From contig OY755047.1 in NCBI GenBank assembly GCA_963576565.1, forward strand, positions 31,912,851-31,976,850: a stretch of 64,000 bases of DNA. Direction: 5' to 3'. Every line of letters begins with the position of its first letter. Position 1 is the stretch's first letter. The notes beneath the pieces are model-generated. The model searched no databases. It was not told where the DNA came from and saw only the letters and a program-made list of their open reading frames with translations. Made by a program: the position numbers and the translations under genes. Shown here piece by piece: positions 45,801 through 57,899 of this stretch. This DNA is from Aspidapion aeneum (taxonomy: Eukaryota; Arthropoda; Insecta; Coleoptera; Brentidae).

Positions 45801-45985
45801 CAAAATACTACTTTTAATTCATTTTTTGTAGAAAATTTTTTTTGGAACACTTTCAAAATTATGAAAAACTCATTTTTTATCGGTTTTTTTCCATTTTGAA
45901 CAGGTTACATTTTAACGCCCTTGTTGCGCTTTGAAATGTTCACAGGCAACGGCAAAATGCTACTTTTATTCCATTTTTTTTGTAG
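42850..45985. repeat. ~155-bp satellite array with higher-order order and inversion
   Basis: TCAAAGCGCATYAGGGGC recurs about every 150-158 bp, near 43437, 43595, 43747, 43899, 44051, 44258, 44408, 44565, 44715, 44923, 45075, 45282, 45433 and 45590. ~56-bp truncated units lie at 44106, 44770 and 45130. Units share ACCGATAAAAAATGAG, AACTGTTCCGAAAAAA and GTAGTATTTTACCGTTGCC. Variants repeat in the order B-C-D-E-F at 44051 and again at 45075. At about 45686 the array turns into the opposite orientation (to about 45985). The units before 43400 are decayed. Confidence 0.9.
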
Positions 45986-46221
45986 AAAAACCACATTACT
46001 TATTATTCCTAATAATTAAAGTTTTAATTAACTTTAATGAACATCTTTGGGAAGGATATTTAGGAAATTTTTTCTATTTTGACTGGGTCAATAAGTTTTT
46101 TATGAATCCCTTATTATATCTGAGAAAACGTTGACACTTGTTGTGTCAAAAATTTTCAACAACAGGCAACCATAACAAAAGAGATAAAGCTTGACTGAAG
46201 ATATTGAGTTTCGTTGAGTAT

Positions 46222-46302
46222 ATCATCGCTTGAGAGCAGAACTAGCTATCTACTATGTATTTTAAATACCAGATACGCTAGTTCTGCTCTCATGCGACGA
46301 TA
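46222..46302. repeat. Hairpin
   Basis: ATCATCGCTTGAGAGCAGAACTAGC pairs (with small mismatches) with GCTAGTTCTGCTCTCATGCGACGAT. The arms are about 25 bp and the loop about 30 bp. It could be a small MITE. No target duplication was recognised. Confidence 0.5.
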
Positions 46303-46559
46303 TATAGATTCATAGATATTTTTCTACTTTTGATTGAGATCAGTGGCCCGGTTCGCTCTGCTTCCTGGTAAGCACAGAGGCACCGGCGTGGGAAGTAGCA
46401 CAATGCGGGTATCAGGAAAGCAAAAATCTAGATAATCCCAGCATATTATAGTTATGAGTATGAAGGGCTACAATTATAAAAAAAAACCCAAAGAATTTCA
46501 CCCAGAATAGCATAATAAGCAAAAGAAACTCGTTTTCTTTGAAGATTGACGGACAATGG

Positions 46560-47340
46560 TTTGCATGCCATAAATTATGTGTGCGAGTATAAATTACAGA
46601 CATTTTTTATATAAATGTTGTTTTTTATTAAAAAAATATATTTAAGGAGAAGAAAATTAATTTGTAAAATTATTAAAGCTTTATCCCGAAGTATAGATTT
46701 AGAAGAATAATAATTAAGACCGCTAATTAGTTTGATTTAGATTTTTGTGAAAACCAACAAACATGTTTGCCTATCAGGATGATATTTCGTCAAAATCGGA
46801 AAAATTCTTTTGAGTTATTTTATAACTTACGACAATGGTTTGCATGACATTTTTGAAGTGTAAACTTCTTTAGGCGCGTTTAGCAGTTTTTGTGGGTAGT
46901 GAATTGAACTGAGCCGTCAGGCTCGGCTATGTAACGCTCATTCAGGTGAAATCAGCTCGAGTCAACTAACTGTGAGAAACATTCAGCGAGCGATATGATG
47001 ATGCAGATGAAGGCCAGTACACAGAAGAGATCGGTTCGGTCCGCTTTGCAGAATATGTTATGGGCCAGTATTATTAATTTCGCCTTGTTGAAGTTTACAC
47101 TTCTGCCGTGTGGTCTTAAGCACACATAATAATTTTTTTTATATAAATTTTGTTTTTATTAAAAGAAATATACTAAAGGAGCCGAAAATTAATTTATGAG
47201 ATTTATAAAGCTCTATCCCAAAGTACAGATTTAGAACTAAGACCGCTAACTAATAGTTTGGATTGAATTTTTGTCAAAAACTAAACATGTTTGCCTATCG
47301 TTGATATTTCATCAAAATCCGAAAAATTATTTTAAGTTTT
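46560..47340. repeat. Direct repeats around an inverted-repeat insert
   Basis: A ~270-bp segment (46560-46830) containing GACCGCTAATTAGTTTG and AACATGTTTGCCTATC recurs at 47105-47340. Between them, 46854-47104 is bounded by GAAGTGTAAACTTC and GAAGTTTACACTTC with GGCGCG/CGCC just inside, as in a MITE with short terminal repeats. CAATGGTTTGCATG precedes both the first direct repeat and the insert. This may be a local duplication followed by insertion. Confidence 0.5.
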
Positions 47341-49811
47341 ATAATTTTATTTTTGATTGTGTACAAAATTAAATTTAAAAACACCCTGTATGGTATAAAG
47401 CAAAATCTGGCTTGACATATTGAAAACAAAATTATGTGCCTGTTTTGAAACGGCCAAAAATAGCAAATTCGTAGCATTTTCCTACAATTTCTGTTGAGAA
47501 AATTCATTTAGCTCAAAGTTTCGTAAATACCCAAAGACTTGGTGATCTATATTAAAGGGCAAATAAGACTATTTTTTATCTATGCCGTCCTCGATCTACG
47601 AATAAAAACCGCTCTCGAGTGAACCGAAATCAATCTCGAAAATATTTATTTTGTATGTTCAATTTTGTCGAGAATTGAGATGTTCAAGAGTGTTTTTTAA
47701 TTGATTGATGGAATGAGTAATCTATTAAACAGTTTAGATTGAATTTAAACCGAAGAACTTTTAAATATAAGGAAACTTAAATGGATTTTTATTCCAGCTC
47801 CTTGGTGAGATGGATTTTGACTGATCGGATTAGTAATATACTTAAAGAGGTAAAAAACAATTTGGACGTAAAAAAATTGTTATATGAAGAATTATGTACA
47901 ATAATCCGTGACATTCAAAATTGTTTTAAATAAAATACCTTTCACTTACATTAGAGACCCTGTATGTAATGTATTTTTTAAAGACTTAGAGAGGTGACAA
48001 AATTCATTGGCGTTTCACTTAAATAATGTATGTTGTTAGTGCTAAAAGCTAAAAAAACGTTTATTTTTATTTTCCGAAGAATGACTTAACAAGGACGGAA
48101 GGTACGTCTCTCTTTAAACAAGACTAGAGCATAGAGGACCGATATTTCCCTCCTTTGATTTTGACTTAAATAAATTGGACTTTAAGTTTGTCGTGTCTCT
48201 ATTTTCTTAGAATATGTCATACAGTCCGATACATTTTTTAAAGAACTCAAACGGTAGTAAAGACTATGTATTTAACAACTGAAGATAATTCATAATAGGC
48301 ATTGTTGAAAGGAAGCATTTGATCAAACGAGTAAATTATAAACAGAAGAGAATTTAAAAGAAGTATAAGCAAACCTAGTTCACGTCGAGAAGCATTGAAG
48401 ACCCAAAGATTTGAAGGTGAGTTGAAGTGGTTTTGGTCAAAATCGAAAATTATAGAAGAATTTTGTGGAATATGGGAATTATTTTATAACTCATAACAGG
48501 AAGGGATGATGATCAGAGGAAACCCGGTATTTTTGTTAGACTATTTTCTAGCGTCTTTATCATTTAGAGCTCTATGATAACGATTGGAAAGATCAGTTGA
48601 CAATCAATACATTAGAAGAAGTTACTAAAATAAATACTGATAGAGATAACGTAATATTAATAAGGGACAAAATTTAAAGACGTGATAGAAAACTAAAAGA
48701 AAATAGAAGACAACGGGACTAGGTCAAGAATAAAGATGTTATAACATTGGTATCTTGATAATCAAGACTGTCTGTATAACGTCTATTTAACTGTAAGCAG
48801 ATCTCGTTTCCATTGCCCAAACAGATTTAAGATAGAGCGTCGCTGGCGCTAATATACGCCTTTGTCAGCTAAAATTATTAAGCTTTTAAACTTGTCAACT
48901 GACATGATAACCAATACATGTTAAAAATCAGCTTAACTTGTAAAGTTTGGTTGAAGAAGGAGTCAGTTCAATAAAAGAAAAATGTAACTTTCATTTGCCG
49001 ACGTTTTTTTTAATCATCCTTAGGACCAAAACTCAATAAACACCAACCTAACAGGACTAAACGCTAAAACATGTAAACTGATAAATATATAGAAATTCTT
49101 AAATGCACCACTATATATTTGATACTTTATGCAGTTGGTAGGATTTTCATTCATATAATTTAATAGGGGTTGCTTTCATTTTGTCTGACACTGTAAGTCT
49201 TGCTATTTTTTCACAGATTGAGCAAGGCCAACTTTGATAGGCATTGGACTAAACTCATGGTAAAACATTGAAACCATTAATCTCATTTAAATTTCAAATA
49301 TTTGACGAATGAGTTTGGGAAGGTCGGCTGCTTGTTTAGCGCAACCTAGAGGTGGTGATGGTTTGTACTATGCTTGTTAATCATAGGGACCTCTAGCGGT
49401 AACGGCTTGAACTCAAAATCTTAGAAAAAAATGGCCGCCAACGTTCCGTCGTCTCTATTTGATAGATAAGTCTACATTGGGAATAGAACTATGTGCTAAA
49501 AGTATTTGTACCCATTTCCCCCAAATCCTGGAGGAAATATCGAAGAGAGGTGGAAATGCGTGTTCCATCCAGTCGCCCCTCGCGGAAATACTGGAGGAAA
49601 TATATGGAAATGTGTCGGCAGAAAATGCTAACCAATTGGGCTTAAATTGATAACATGTTCGATACATGTGTTTCCATGTATGTGTGGAAATTGGAATCCA
49701 GGGACGTCCGATCGAAGGCAAAACTGCAGGGGCGTTCTGGGGGATCAGATCATCCCTACCATTTAAAAAAGATTTCGTATGGTTTGTAAAACATCACTTT
49801 CTAATGTAATA
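47341..49811. other. Unassigned stretch
   Basis: About 2.5 kb, mostly AT-rich. A stretch from 48400 to 48780 reads like decayed coding DNA in places but has no recognisable protein. The 88-codon frame at 49455-49721 has no family signature. Nothing is supported as a gene. Confidence 0.35.
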
Positions 49812-51990
49812 ATTTTTTTATTTAGTCGGTTTAGAACGTTTTTCTACGTTGTCCGATGCCTATTCTCCACCTCCTTCGATCCTGACAATCATCTTCTGTC
49901 AGATTTTTTTGACTCATTGATCTTTGGATTGACTGTTGTCATTGCCATTCTAGGACCTGCTTTGGTAATCTTTCGTCGTTCATTCGTTGAACATAGCCGT
50001 ACCATATCAGTTGTCTTTAAGTGATATCATCCGTTATGCTTCCCTCGATTCCCATTCTTTCTTTTATGACCTCATTTCTTATGTGATCTGTTCTAGATAT
50101 TCTCATTGATCTTCTTATTGCATCAATTTCGACACTTTCCATTTTTGTTTTGTATTTTTCTGTTACGCGACAAGTCTCTATTCCATACAACAGCGTGCTT
50201 TTCACCATTGTTTCATATATATTAAATTTTACATTCTTTTTTTATCTCTCTGCTCCATAAAATACTGTTAAGACATCCAATAACCTTTTTAGCTTTTACT
50301 ATTCTTTTTTCCAGTTCTTTACAGTCTGTTCCTGTCTTATCAAATGTGACACCCAAGTATACATACTCATTGCATGGAGATATTACTTGTCTATTGTCTA
50401 GTTCTAACTCACTGGATTCGTTTCCAATACATAAGTACTGTGACTTGTCCACGTTCACTGTTAATCCGCACTTTTGGTATTATTCCATTAACTTTCTCAT
50501 CATATACTCCATGTCTTCTTTATCATTAGCTACAATTACTTGGTCGTCAGCAAACTGTAGTGTGTATATGGTAAATCGGTGGTTAAGTTGTATTCCCATG
50601 CCGTGCACTTTACGTTTCCAGTTTTTTAGAGCTACTGCGATATATATTTGAAAAAGAGTTGGAGAGATGTCTTAAGCCTTTTGTTACCAGGAATTCTTTT
50701 GAAAGTCGATTTCCAATTTTAATTTTTGATTTTGACCCTTTGTATAGTTCTTTCATCGCTTTTATGTATGTATGATTAATATTAGCCTGCTCTAACACTG
50801 TCCATAGTTTTTCTACTGGAACGGTGTCATATGCTTTTTGTAGGTCCACAAAGGTAACATGAGTCTCTATATTTCTGGCGCTCCTTTTCTCAATTACTCG
50901 TTTAAGACAAAAAACATTATCACTACAAGATCTGCCTGCACGAATCCCACTTTGCTCTTCTTCTTCTTGTTTATGAAAATCATTCTCTATTGGATCTCTA
51001 AGAAACCCACCGGACAATCTACTTAGAGTACTGGTTACTGAAATTCCTCTGTAATTGTTGCAATTCAGCTTGTTTCCTTTTTTATGTATTGAGGATATGA
51101 ATGCAATTTTTCAATCATTAGGTACTGGATGTCCGTTCATGCATTGATTGATAATATATGTGTGATTTTTGATTAATTTCTCTTATCTATATTTGAGCAT
51201 TTCAGCATATATTCCTCCAGGTTCGCTAGCTTTTCCGGATTTAAGCTTTTTAATACTATTCTTTATCATTTCTTTTTCGATGATTACTTCCTCTCCGTGT
51301 ACTTCTATGTCTCTCCTCGAAGAGGCTGCCAGATATTTGGGTATCGTTTCCTGCAGCAGTCCCTTGTAGTGTTCTGTCTATTGTTCTGGTTTGATGATCT
51401 GGATGTTTACTTTTTCTTTTGTTGGGTTTTTTATTTTAGAAATGAATTTCCGTACTTCAGAACTCTGCCTACCTCCTATGTGTGTATTTATACCGTGGCA
51501 TTTGCGCTCGAACATTTCATTTTTTTCTGTGCCTATCCAATTTCTTAGCAATCTTCTGGTTTCTTGTAGATTTCTAGGTCTCTTTGTTCTTTAGTACTGA
51601 GCCATTTCAAGTATGTGCGTTTTTTCTCTTTGAACATTTCCTGTATTTTTTCCGTCCACCACATCTTCCTGTTACTTCTATTATCTTGGTATCCAAGAGC
51701 TTCGATGCTTGCTTCCTTCAAGCTTTTTATTATGTTTGTATATATATCTTCAAATGAGTGTTCTGTGTATTATTTTTATCTAATCGGTTCTGATACAATC
51801 TTTGAGTACTTTCGATTTCTAGACTTCTAAAGTTGTATTTTTGATTGTCTTCGATGCATTCTAGGTTTTCATTTTCTCCAATACTTTCGTCCTTTTGCTT
51901 TTACCAGATGGTGGTCGGATCCACAGGTACATCACCATCATACCACTTTAATTGCGAGTATTGTCCACCTATAGCATAATCAATGATTGA
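49812..51990 (-). pseudogene. LINE family 1, copy 1 (EN end + RT, decayed)
   Basis: On the minus strand, from the 5' side, is the endonuclease C-terminal motif SDHHLV (about 51905-51930). RT follows (51017-50610) with EEEEQSGIRAGRSCSDNVF and THVTFVDLQKAYDTVPVEK. A later segment gives DKSQYLCIGNESSELEL and NEYVYLGVTFDKTGTDCKEL (50458-50222), then MVKSTLLYGIETCRVTEKYK (50208-50017). The catalytic FADD region is degraded by shifts. The 3' end is marked by an A-rich tail (TTTATTTAGTCGG on the plus strand at about 49821). It is longer at the 5' end than copy 2. Clade is not resolved (RTE/CR1-like). Confidence 0.8.
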
Positions 51991-54900
51991 TTAAGGATTG
52001 ATTAAGGATTTCTTGTTGGCTGAATCCATATGCTACATTTTCCAACTGACTTCCATACTTTCCAACTGAACGACCAATTTCCCAACTACCCACCAACATT
52101 GGAGGGAGGGCTCCCCCTCTATCTTACCCCATCGTAACGCCTGTGACAGGGAATTTTGGATATGGTATAGCGTAATTCACTATAAATCTTTCTCCCCCTC
52201 TCTTAATTCGATTACTATGACAGCTAGAGAAATACTTTAAATATCAAGCTTGTCTATATCTTGTCTATATTTATTTAAGCTTTTAGATGGTGAAATAATA
52301 AGATATGAAATATACTACTAAAGTCAAATTCTGCCTGTGATTCTAAGAAATTTCATTCCATTCACGTGTAAATACAAAAAGTCAACCCTTATATTGTGTA
52401 ACCACTGTGATGAACGGTCGAACGTTAATAAAAAATTAAAATGTTTTGGTCAGCACATTTCTCACTTCGATTGTGGTTATCGTTATTATAAGTCGATCGC
52501 AATAGCGTCACGCTGTTATGTTTAATATATTACGCTAAGGCAAGCATTGATTTTTTTTTGGTAGAAAGCAGTCTAAACGTAGTTTTGAATTTCACGGATC
52601 TTTGTTATTTTTAACTTAAAAAAAAGTCAAAAACTAATTTTGTTTCGAATTTAAAGACTTATTTACGAAATGATACGAACGTGCACAATAATAAACTTCT
52701 ATTGATATGGCAAGAATTCATTTAGGAATATAATAAAAACGTGCTAGGAATAATCCTATTTTTCACATTCCTTTTAAAGCATAATAATAACTTGAAAAGA
52801 ATATACCTTATATTCACATTCTTTAAGGAATGTGATTAGAATATAAATGTTTTAATGGTGTTTGTTTACTGGGGAATATTTCCAAATCTTGCAGCCGAGA
52901 CGACAGACACTTGCCTCTTGTCTCGTCTCGCCCTCCCTCAACTAGACGAGAGAGATATTTTCTCTCAAATGAAAGCTCGAGACTAGACGAGAGAAAGACC
53001 CTCTCTCGTCGAGAGATTCTCGATTCTCTCGTTCTCGCGAGCAAAAACGTTTGGTTTTATAAATTTTTATGATTTACTATCTGTTCGTAGTGACCTATTG
53101 TAGAGTTAAACTGATATTTATGTACTGTTTTTTTTTAAATAAAATGTATGCAAAAACAGTCATTCCTTGACAACATGTACTGTGGCTTACCTTTCGTTTA
53201 CTTGAAATCTGATGGAGAAAATCCAAAAGTGTAAATAAATTATACTGTTACTGTTGATGCTTATTAACGTACTGTACATTTTTTTTTGGAAATTATTCAT
53301 AAGCGGGAAATTTTAATTTTCTTTTCTAGCGTGAATTTTTGTTATTTAGAAATCTGTTGATTTAAAAAAAATGTTTTTGGACGATCTTTAAAGAGCTAAA
53401 ATTCTGAAAATCAAATAATTTTCTTGCGGAAATTAGAAATATATGGAAAATTCAGATAAAAAATCTGCTAGTTAAAAAAAGTTTAAAGGTATTGTGCCTT
53501 TATTAAAAAAAAAACATATAAATTTCGTGCAAAAACATGTTTTTCCCTAAAAAATAACGAAAAATTAAAAGAAAGTTATTTAACAAAAAAGTTTTGCTTA
53601 GTTTTGAGAAAAACACATTTCCGCTAGGAAAATCTGTGGTTTCCAGAATCTGATATTCCATAGAGATCTTAAAGACCCAAGTATTTTAAATAATATAATT
53701 ATTGCTTTATTTTTAAGGTTTTATATTATTGGCAAAACACAAAATAATCTTATATCAACGAACACTTGGGATTTTAGGTACAGTTTTAAATAAATAAAGC
53801 GATGCAAAACTTTTCCACATTTTTTATTTCATCGGCATCAATGAGGTATTTTAGTACATGTATTGTATTTATTGCTTTTTTTATTGTAATAAGATTCACC
53901 TTGAAAAAACACTTTTACACAGGGTTCGGTTCGGTTCGGTTAAAAAAAATAAACACTGGTTTAGCCACTCGTTTTACAACAAAGTGAAAGTTGCATTGTT
54001 TTTTAACGGTTACTTTTGGCGAAGAAACTCTTGCTTCCCAAAAATATGCAGTTTTTTTTCTTGGAAATTTCTATGTCAACGTTTAACTTAAAACCCTTAT
54101 TTTGTTAGAGAATTTATCGTAAATCAGAATACGAAATGCTTAGGATTTATTAATTTAATAGATATCTTTACAGCTGATTGCACCATTCGATGTTGCGTCG
54201 CGACGATAACAAATGCAAATTCAAAGCCTGCTAAAATTAATTTAAAATTTCACTATTTTCGGACACACGAGCTGAATTTATAAAATATATAAATTTTCTA
54301 TGAACACTTCTACCACATAAATCATGAACTAAAATGTAGTGACATTGGAAAAAAAGCCCACGGAAAAACACTCATTGTGTATTTCGAAATAAATTTGTGT
54401 GTATTCAGTCTTAAGAGGGCAAACTTTGCCTGAAAACTTACCATCTGACAACACTGATATCCCATTTTTTAGCAAATCTCTGTCCTAATAGAAATAGAAA
54501 ACGAGAAACCGGAATGGGTGGAAATTTTACGGGCTTTGTTTTTAAAGCATTTTTAACAAACCTATCTTAGCAGTCTTTCGCCAATTCATCTTATTCAAAA
54601 AATAAAATAAAAACTGTTATAGCTAAAACACAACAAATATTTCAAAACAAAGTTTGACATTTTCGTTGCCTAGTTGTGTTATAGAAAATTGTTTCGTTTT
54701 TTGTATTTTTTGAAAATATACAAACGAAAATCAAAAATCTAACAAGACATATTTGGCAGTTTTAAAAAAATCTTTTATTTGAACAGAAACCATGTTTCAA
54801 TTGCCTTGTTATAGAAGAGATCTATTAGGATTTATAAAAGCCTGGTCAATTTTATATTTGCTGCAGGACACCAAATCAGACCTCCTGACTAAAGCGCCAG

Positions 54901-55117
54901 AAAATTTAATTAAGATCGCGTGACTCAGATTTCAAGATTATTTTCAGTTATTTTAAACAAAAAAATGTTTTAATATAAGTTAGGTATTTAAAGACATACA
55001 ATTGTTTGTATTTGCAAAAAGTTTTTTGAGGGCCACTGGCCACTAACAAGTGCGATAGAGGCACTAAACACACGCGTTAGGTATGTTAGTTCAGGCAAGA
55101 TTCGGGAAAATCCACTT
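51991..55117. other. Unassigned stretch with CTCG-rich island
   Basis: Mostly AT-rich with no gene recognised. 52880-53045 is an unusually GC-rich island of repeated TCTCGTCTCG, CTAGACGAGAG and CTCTCGTCGAGAG motifs, self-complementary in several places. GGTTCGGTTCGGTT occurs at 53925-53940. The small open frames have no recognisable content. Confidence 0.4.
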
Positions 55118-57720
55118 TCTAGAAGCATTTTATATTACTTTTTGGCAAATGGGCAATTCCCCCTATTTTGACCCCGCTGAATCCGAATATCCCTGTTGAC
55201 AACTCGAAATATTGACAGGGGCTGAGATATTCAAGATGGCGGCCAAAATGGCGGCGGAATTTTAAATTGCCGCTGGATAGCCGAAATTGTCACAGGTGTA
55301 CATTCAAAATATATATTTGTATAATTAAAAAATAATAACATATTTTTTTTTTAGTGGCTGCAAAAACCTTTAAAAACCCCCCCAGACCCCCAAAATCTGA
55401 AAGTTTGAGGTTTTTTCAAATTTTCTTTTAAAAAAAACTAAGCTTCTAAGAGAAAAATGTATAATATACTTTATTGTAGACAATAAAATTCCCTTTTCAA
55501 CATGGTATAACTTAATAAAGTTAGACTAATAACAAGCTCTCCAGCGGCGTCCTTTAATTGAAGTAATTAAAAAAAGTTGAAAAAATACCTATGTTTTTTC
55601 CAAGATTTATTTAATTTTTTTTAAAACTAATTCCTACAGAAAACCATGTATTACCATTTGGTATACTTAATAAAATATCCTTCAAAATGACGTATAACAT
55701 GGTTAAATCGGTTTTATAAATAAAACTTCAGGGGCATCCGTAAATTAAATTAATTTTGAAAAAACAGAAAATAAACCATTTTTGTTACATGTTTTATCTA
55801 ATTTGCTCAAAAACTAAGCTTAACATGAAAAAACTTATTCTACACTTTATTGTAGACAGGGAAATTCCCTTTTTAAAAATGTGAAACTCGGTGGGGTTTG
55901 ACTTACAGCAAACTCTCCACCGACGTCCGTCAATGTCAATTTCAACAAATCATTAAAAAAAAACATGTTTTTCGTAGGTTTTATTCAATTTTCTTAAAAA
56001 CCAAGCTCTTTATCAAAAAATGTGTTCTTTACTTCGTCATAGCCAATAAAATTTCCTTTCAAACGATGTATAACAAAGTGGAAGTTATTTCATATTTACC
56101 GCTCCAGTGGTGTTCTTAATTTAAAGAAATTATTTAAGATCAATCCAAACTAATCAATTTTGTGTCTTATTAGCTTTTCGATGGATAATAAAGGGCGGCG
56201 GATAAAAGGTCGAAAGTACGAAAGGTCGAAAAAATAAGGTCGAAAGTACAAAAGGTCGAAAGTAGAAAAGGTCGAAAGTACAAAAGATCAAAAAACAAAA
56301 GGTCGAAAGTTCAAAAGGTCGAAAGTACAAAAGGCCGAAAGTACAAAAGATCGAAAGTACGGCCGCGGGTCCACATCAACTACACAGGTCAATTCGACTT
56401 GATACGGTAAATTTGTATTTTTAATATTTTGTTTTGTCGATTTTTTTCGACCTTTTGTACTTTCAACCTTTTATGACTTCGGCGGCGGGCCCGGTATTAA
56501 ATTGTTTTTTTAAACAGTGTGTCACAAAATGTGACCCATAGTATAGAAAACTCTCCAGGGGCGTCCGTAAATTGCAAAAATTCTCAAAAAATATTATTTT
56601 TGTTACGGGTTTCATTCAATTTCCATCAAAATCTCAATTTCAATTTCAATTTCAGTGTGGCGCGGCGAAGCTAGTGGATCAGTGAATAATACTATGGGAC
56701 CTGTTCATAAATTGCATAAGTATGAGGCAAAAAAATATCTAACTCTTCCTAACAGGTTGACAGGTTGGTTGGAGTACCTAATTATGATTATGCCCCCCCC
56801 CCAAACCGTTGCATAAGATTCACCACTTTATTTTTAGTTCCATATGCTTAAAAAAATAAACAAAAACACCTGTGTCAAAGTTACTACTGTTACTTTCTGC
56901 ACAAAAATATTGCTTAGGGGGGGTCATGGCCCCTATGCCCCTTCCCCTTATAACCACCGGTGTTTTTTTGCTTTAAAGAACTTATTTAGATAAATCAAAA
57001 TATCTAATCTAATCAAAAAACAGTTTATTTTAATTTGGAAACATTTTATTTTAGTAGGTATAAATTACGAACCTTTTTAAAGTATTTATCATAACATTAA
57101 CCTCACTTTGTAATATATCATCTAAAAAGAAATTGTCTTATCCTCAATAAAGAATAAAGGCACATTTTTTTCTGAAAATCTTAGTTAGAAAAAATATTTA
57201 AATATGCAAGAGAAACTGATTATTTCAGTTATTTTTGAAAATAAGTTTATATTAGTACGCTCCTGAAGCCCTAAATATGGCAACAACCCGACATTTTAAT
57301 AAAGTTTTTAAAATAAAATGTTATGTTCTACAATAAAGTATACTACATATTTTTTCCTAAAAAGAGTAGTTTTTGAGAAAATTTTGAAAAACCTATAATA
57401 AACATGTTTTTTCTAAATAATCCCATTTTACGTACGCCACTGAAGAGCTACTTGCTTTTCCTAAGCTTATTGACCAATACATCGTTGGAAAGGGAATTTT
57501 ATTCTCCACAAAAAACTGTTTTTTGCAATTTTTGATAAAAAGGTTAGTTTTCGAGAAAATTGCATAAAACTAAAAAAGATACAGGTTTTTGGGGGTTTGG
57601 GGGGGATTTTCTCCGTCCCTGTCGATTTTTCGAGTTGGCAACAGAGAAATTCGGATTCAGCGGGGTCAAATTAGGGGGAAATGGTCTGTTGCCAAAAAGT
57701 AATATGATTTGCTTCTAGAA
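55118..57720. repeat. 2.6-kb palindrome related to 39581-42514
   Basis: The ends TTCTAGAAGC (55118) and GCTTCTAGAA (57720) are inverted. Pairing continues inward through ATATTACTTTTTGGCAA and TTTGACCCCGCTGAATCCG. A second inverted pair is the ACCCCCAAAATCT and TTTTTGGGGGTTTGGGG segments. The interior is made of the same diverged monomers as the 2.9-kb palindrome (CTCCAGCGGCGTCC, CCGCTCCAGTGGTG). A foldback minisatellite (56193-56492) interrupts it. The left arm contains AAGATGGCGGCCAAAATGGC without an obvious counterpart. Confidence 0.8.
56193..56492. mobile_element. Foldback element with GGTCGAAAGTAC arms
   Basis: The ends GGGCGGCGG (left) and, inverted, GGGCCCGCCGCCG (right) are both followed by ATAAAAGG. 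The left arm has about ten ~16-bp units of the type GGTCGAAAGTACAAAA (56208-56360). The right arm has a few inverted units to about 56475. Flanking nine-base words GATAATAAA (56184-56192) and GGTATTAAA (56493-56501) match at seven of nine positions, consistent with a decayed 9-bp duplication like that of the 27342 element. The unit sequence is close to that element's GATCGAAA unit. Confidence 0.7.
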
Positions 57721-57899
57721 CGAAAACGGAAAGCCTTTTAAAATAATATGCTCTGACTATGTAGGTACAATATATTTTCTACGAGGTTGCGGAAACAAAA
57801 ATAGATGCAAATGAATAATAGCCAGTGGTCGAAATAAAAAAAATGTACATCAAAAAAGTGTCTTGATAAATCGAAAGCTTGTACCAAATTTTACAAAAA

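Noticed and set aside
46412..46603. Short frame near GC-richer 46340-46420 as an exon
   Set aside because: No splice-site context or protein similarity was recognisable, and the frame is mostly AT-rich repeat sequence.
49455..49721. 88-codon minus-strand frame and overlapping plus frame
   Set aside because: Both strands are open over the same GC-richer segment, and neither gives a recognisable protein.
53922..53942. GGTTCGGTTCGGTT as a regulatory element
   Set aside because: It is a three-unit simple repeat with nothing around it to support function.
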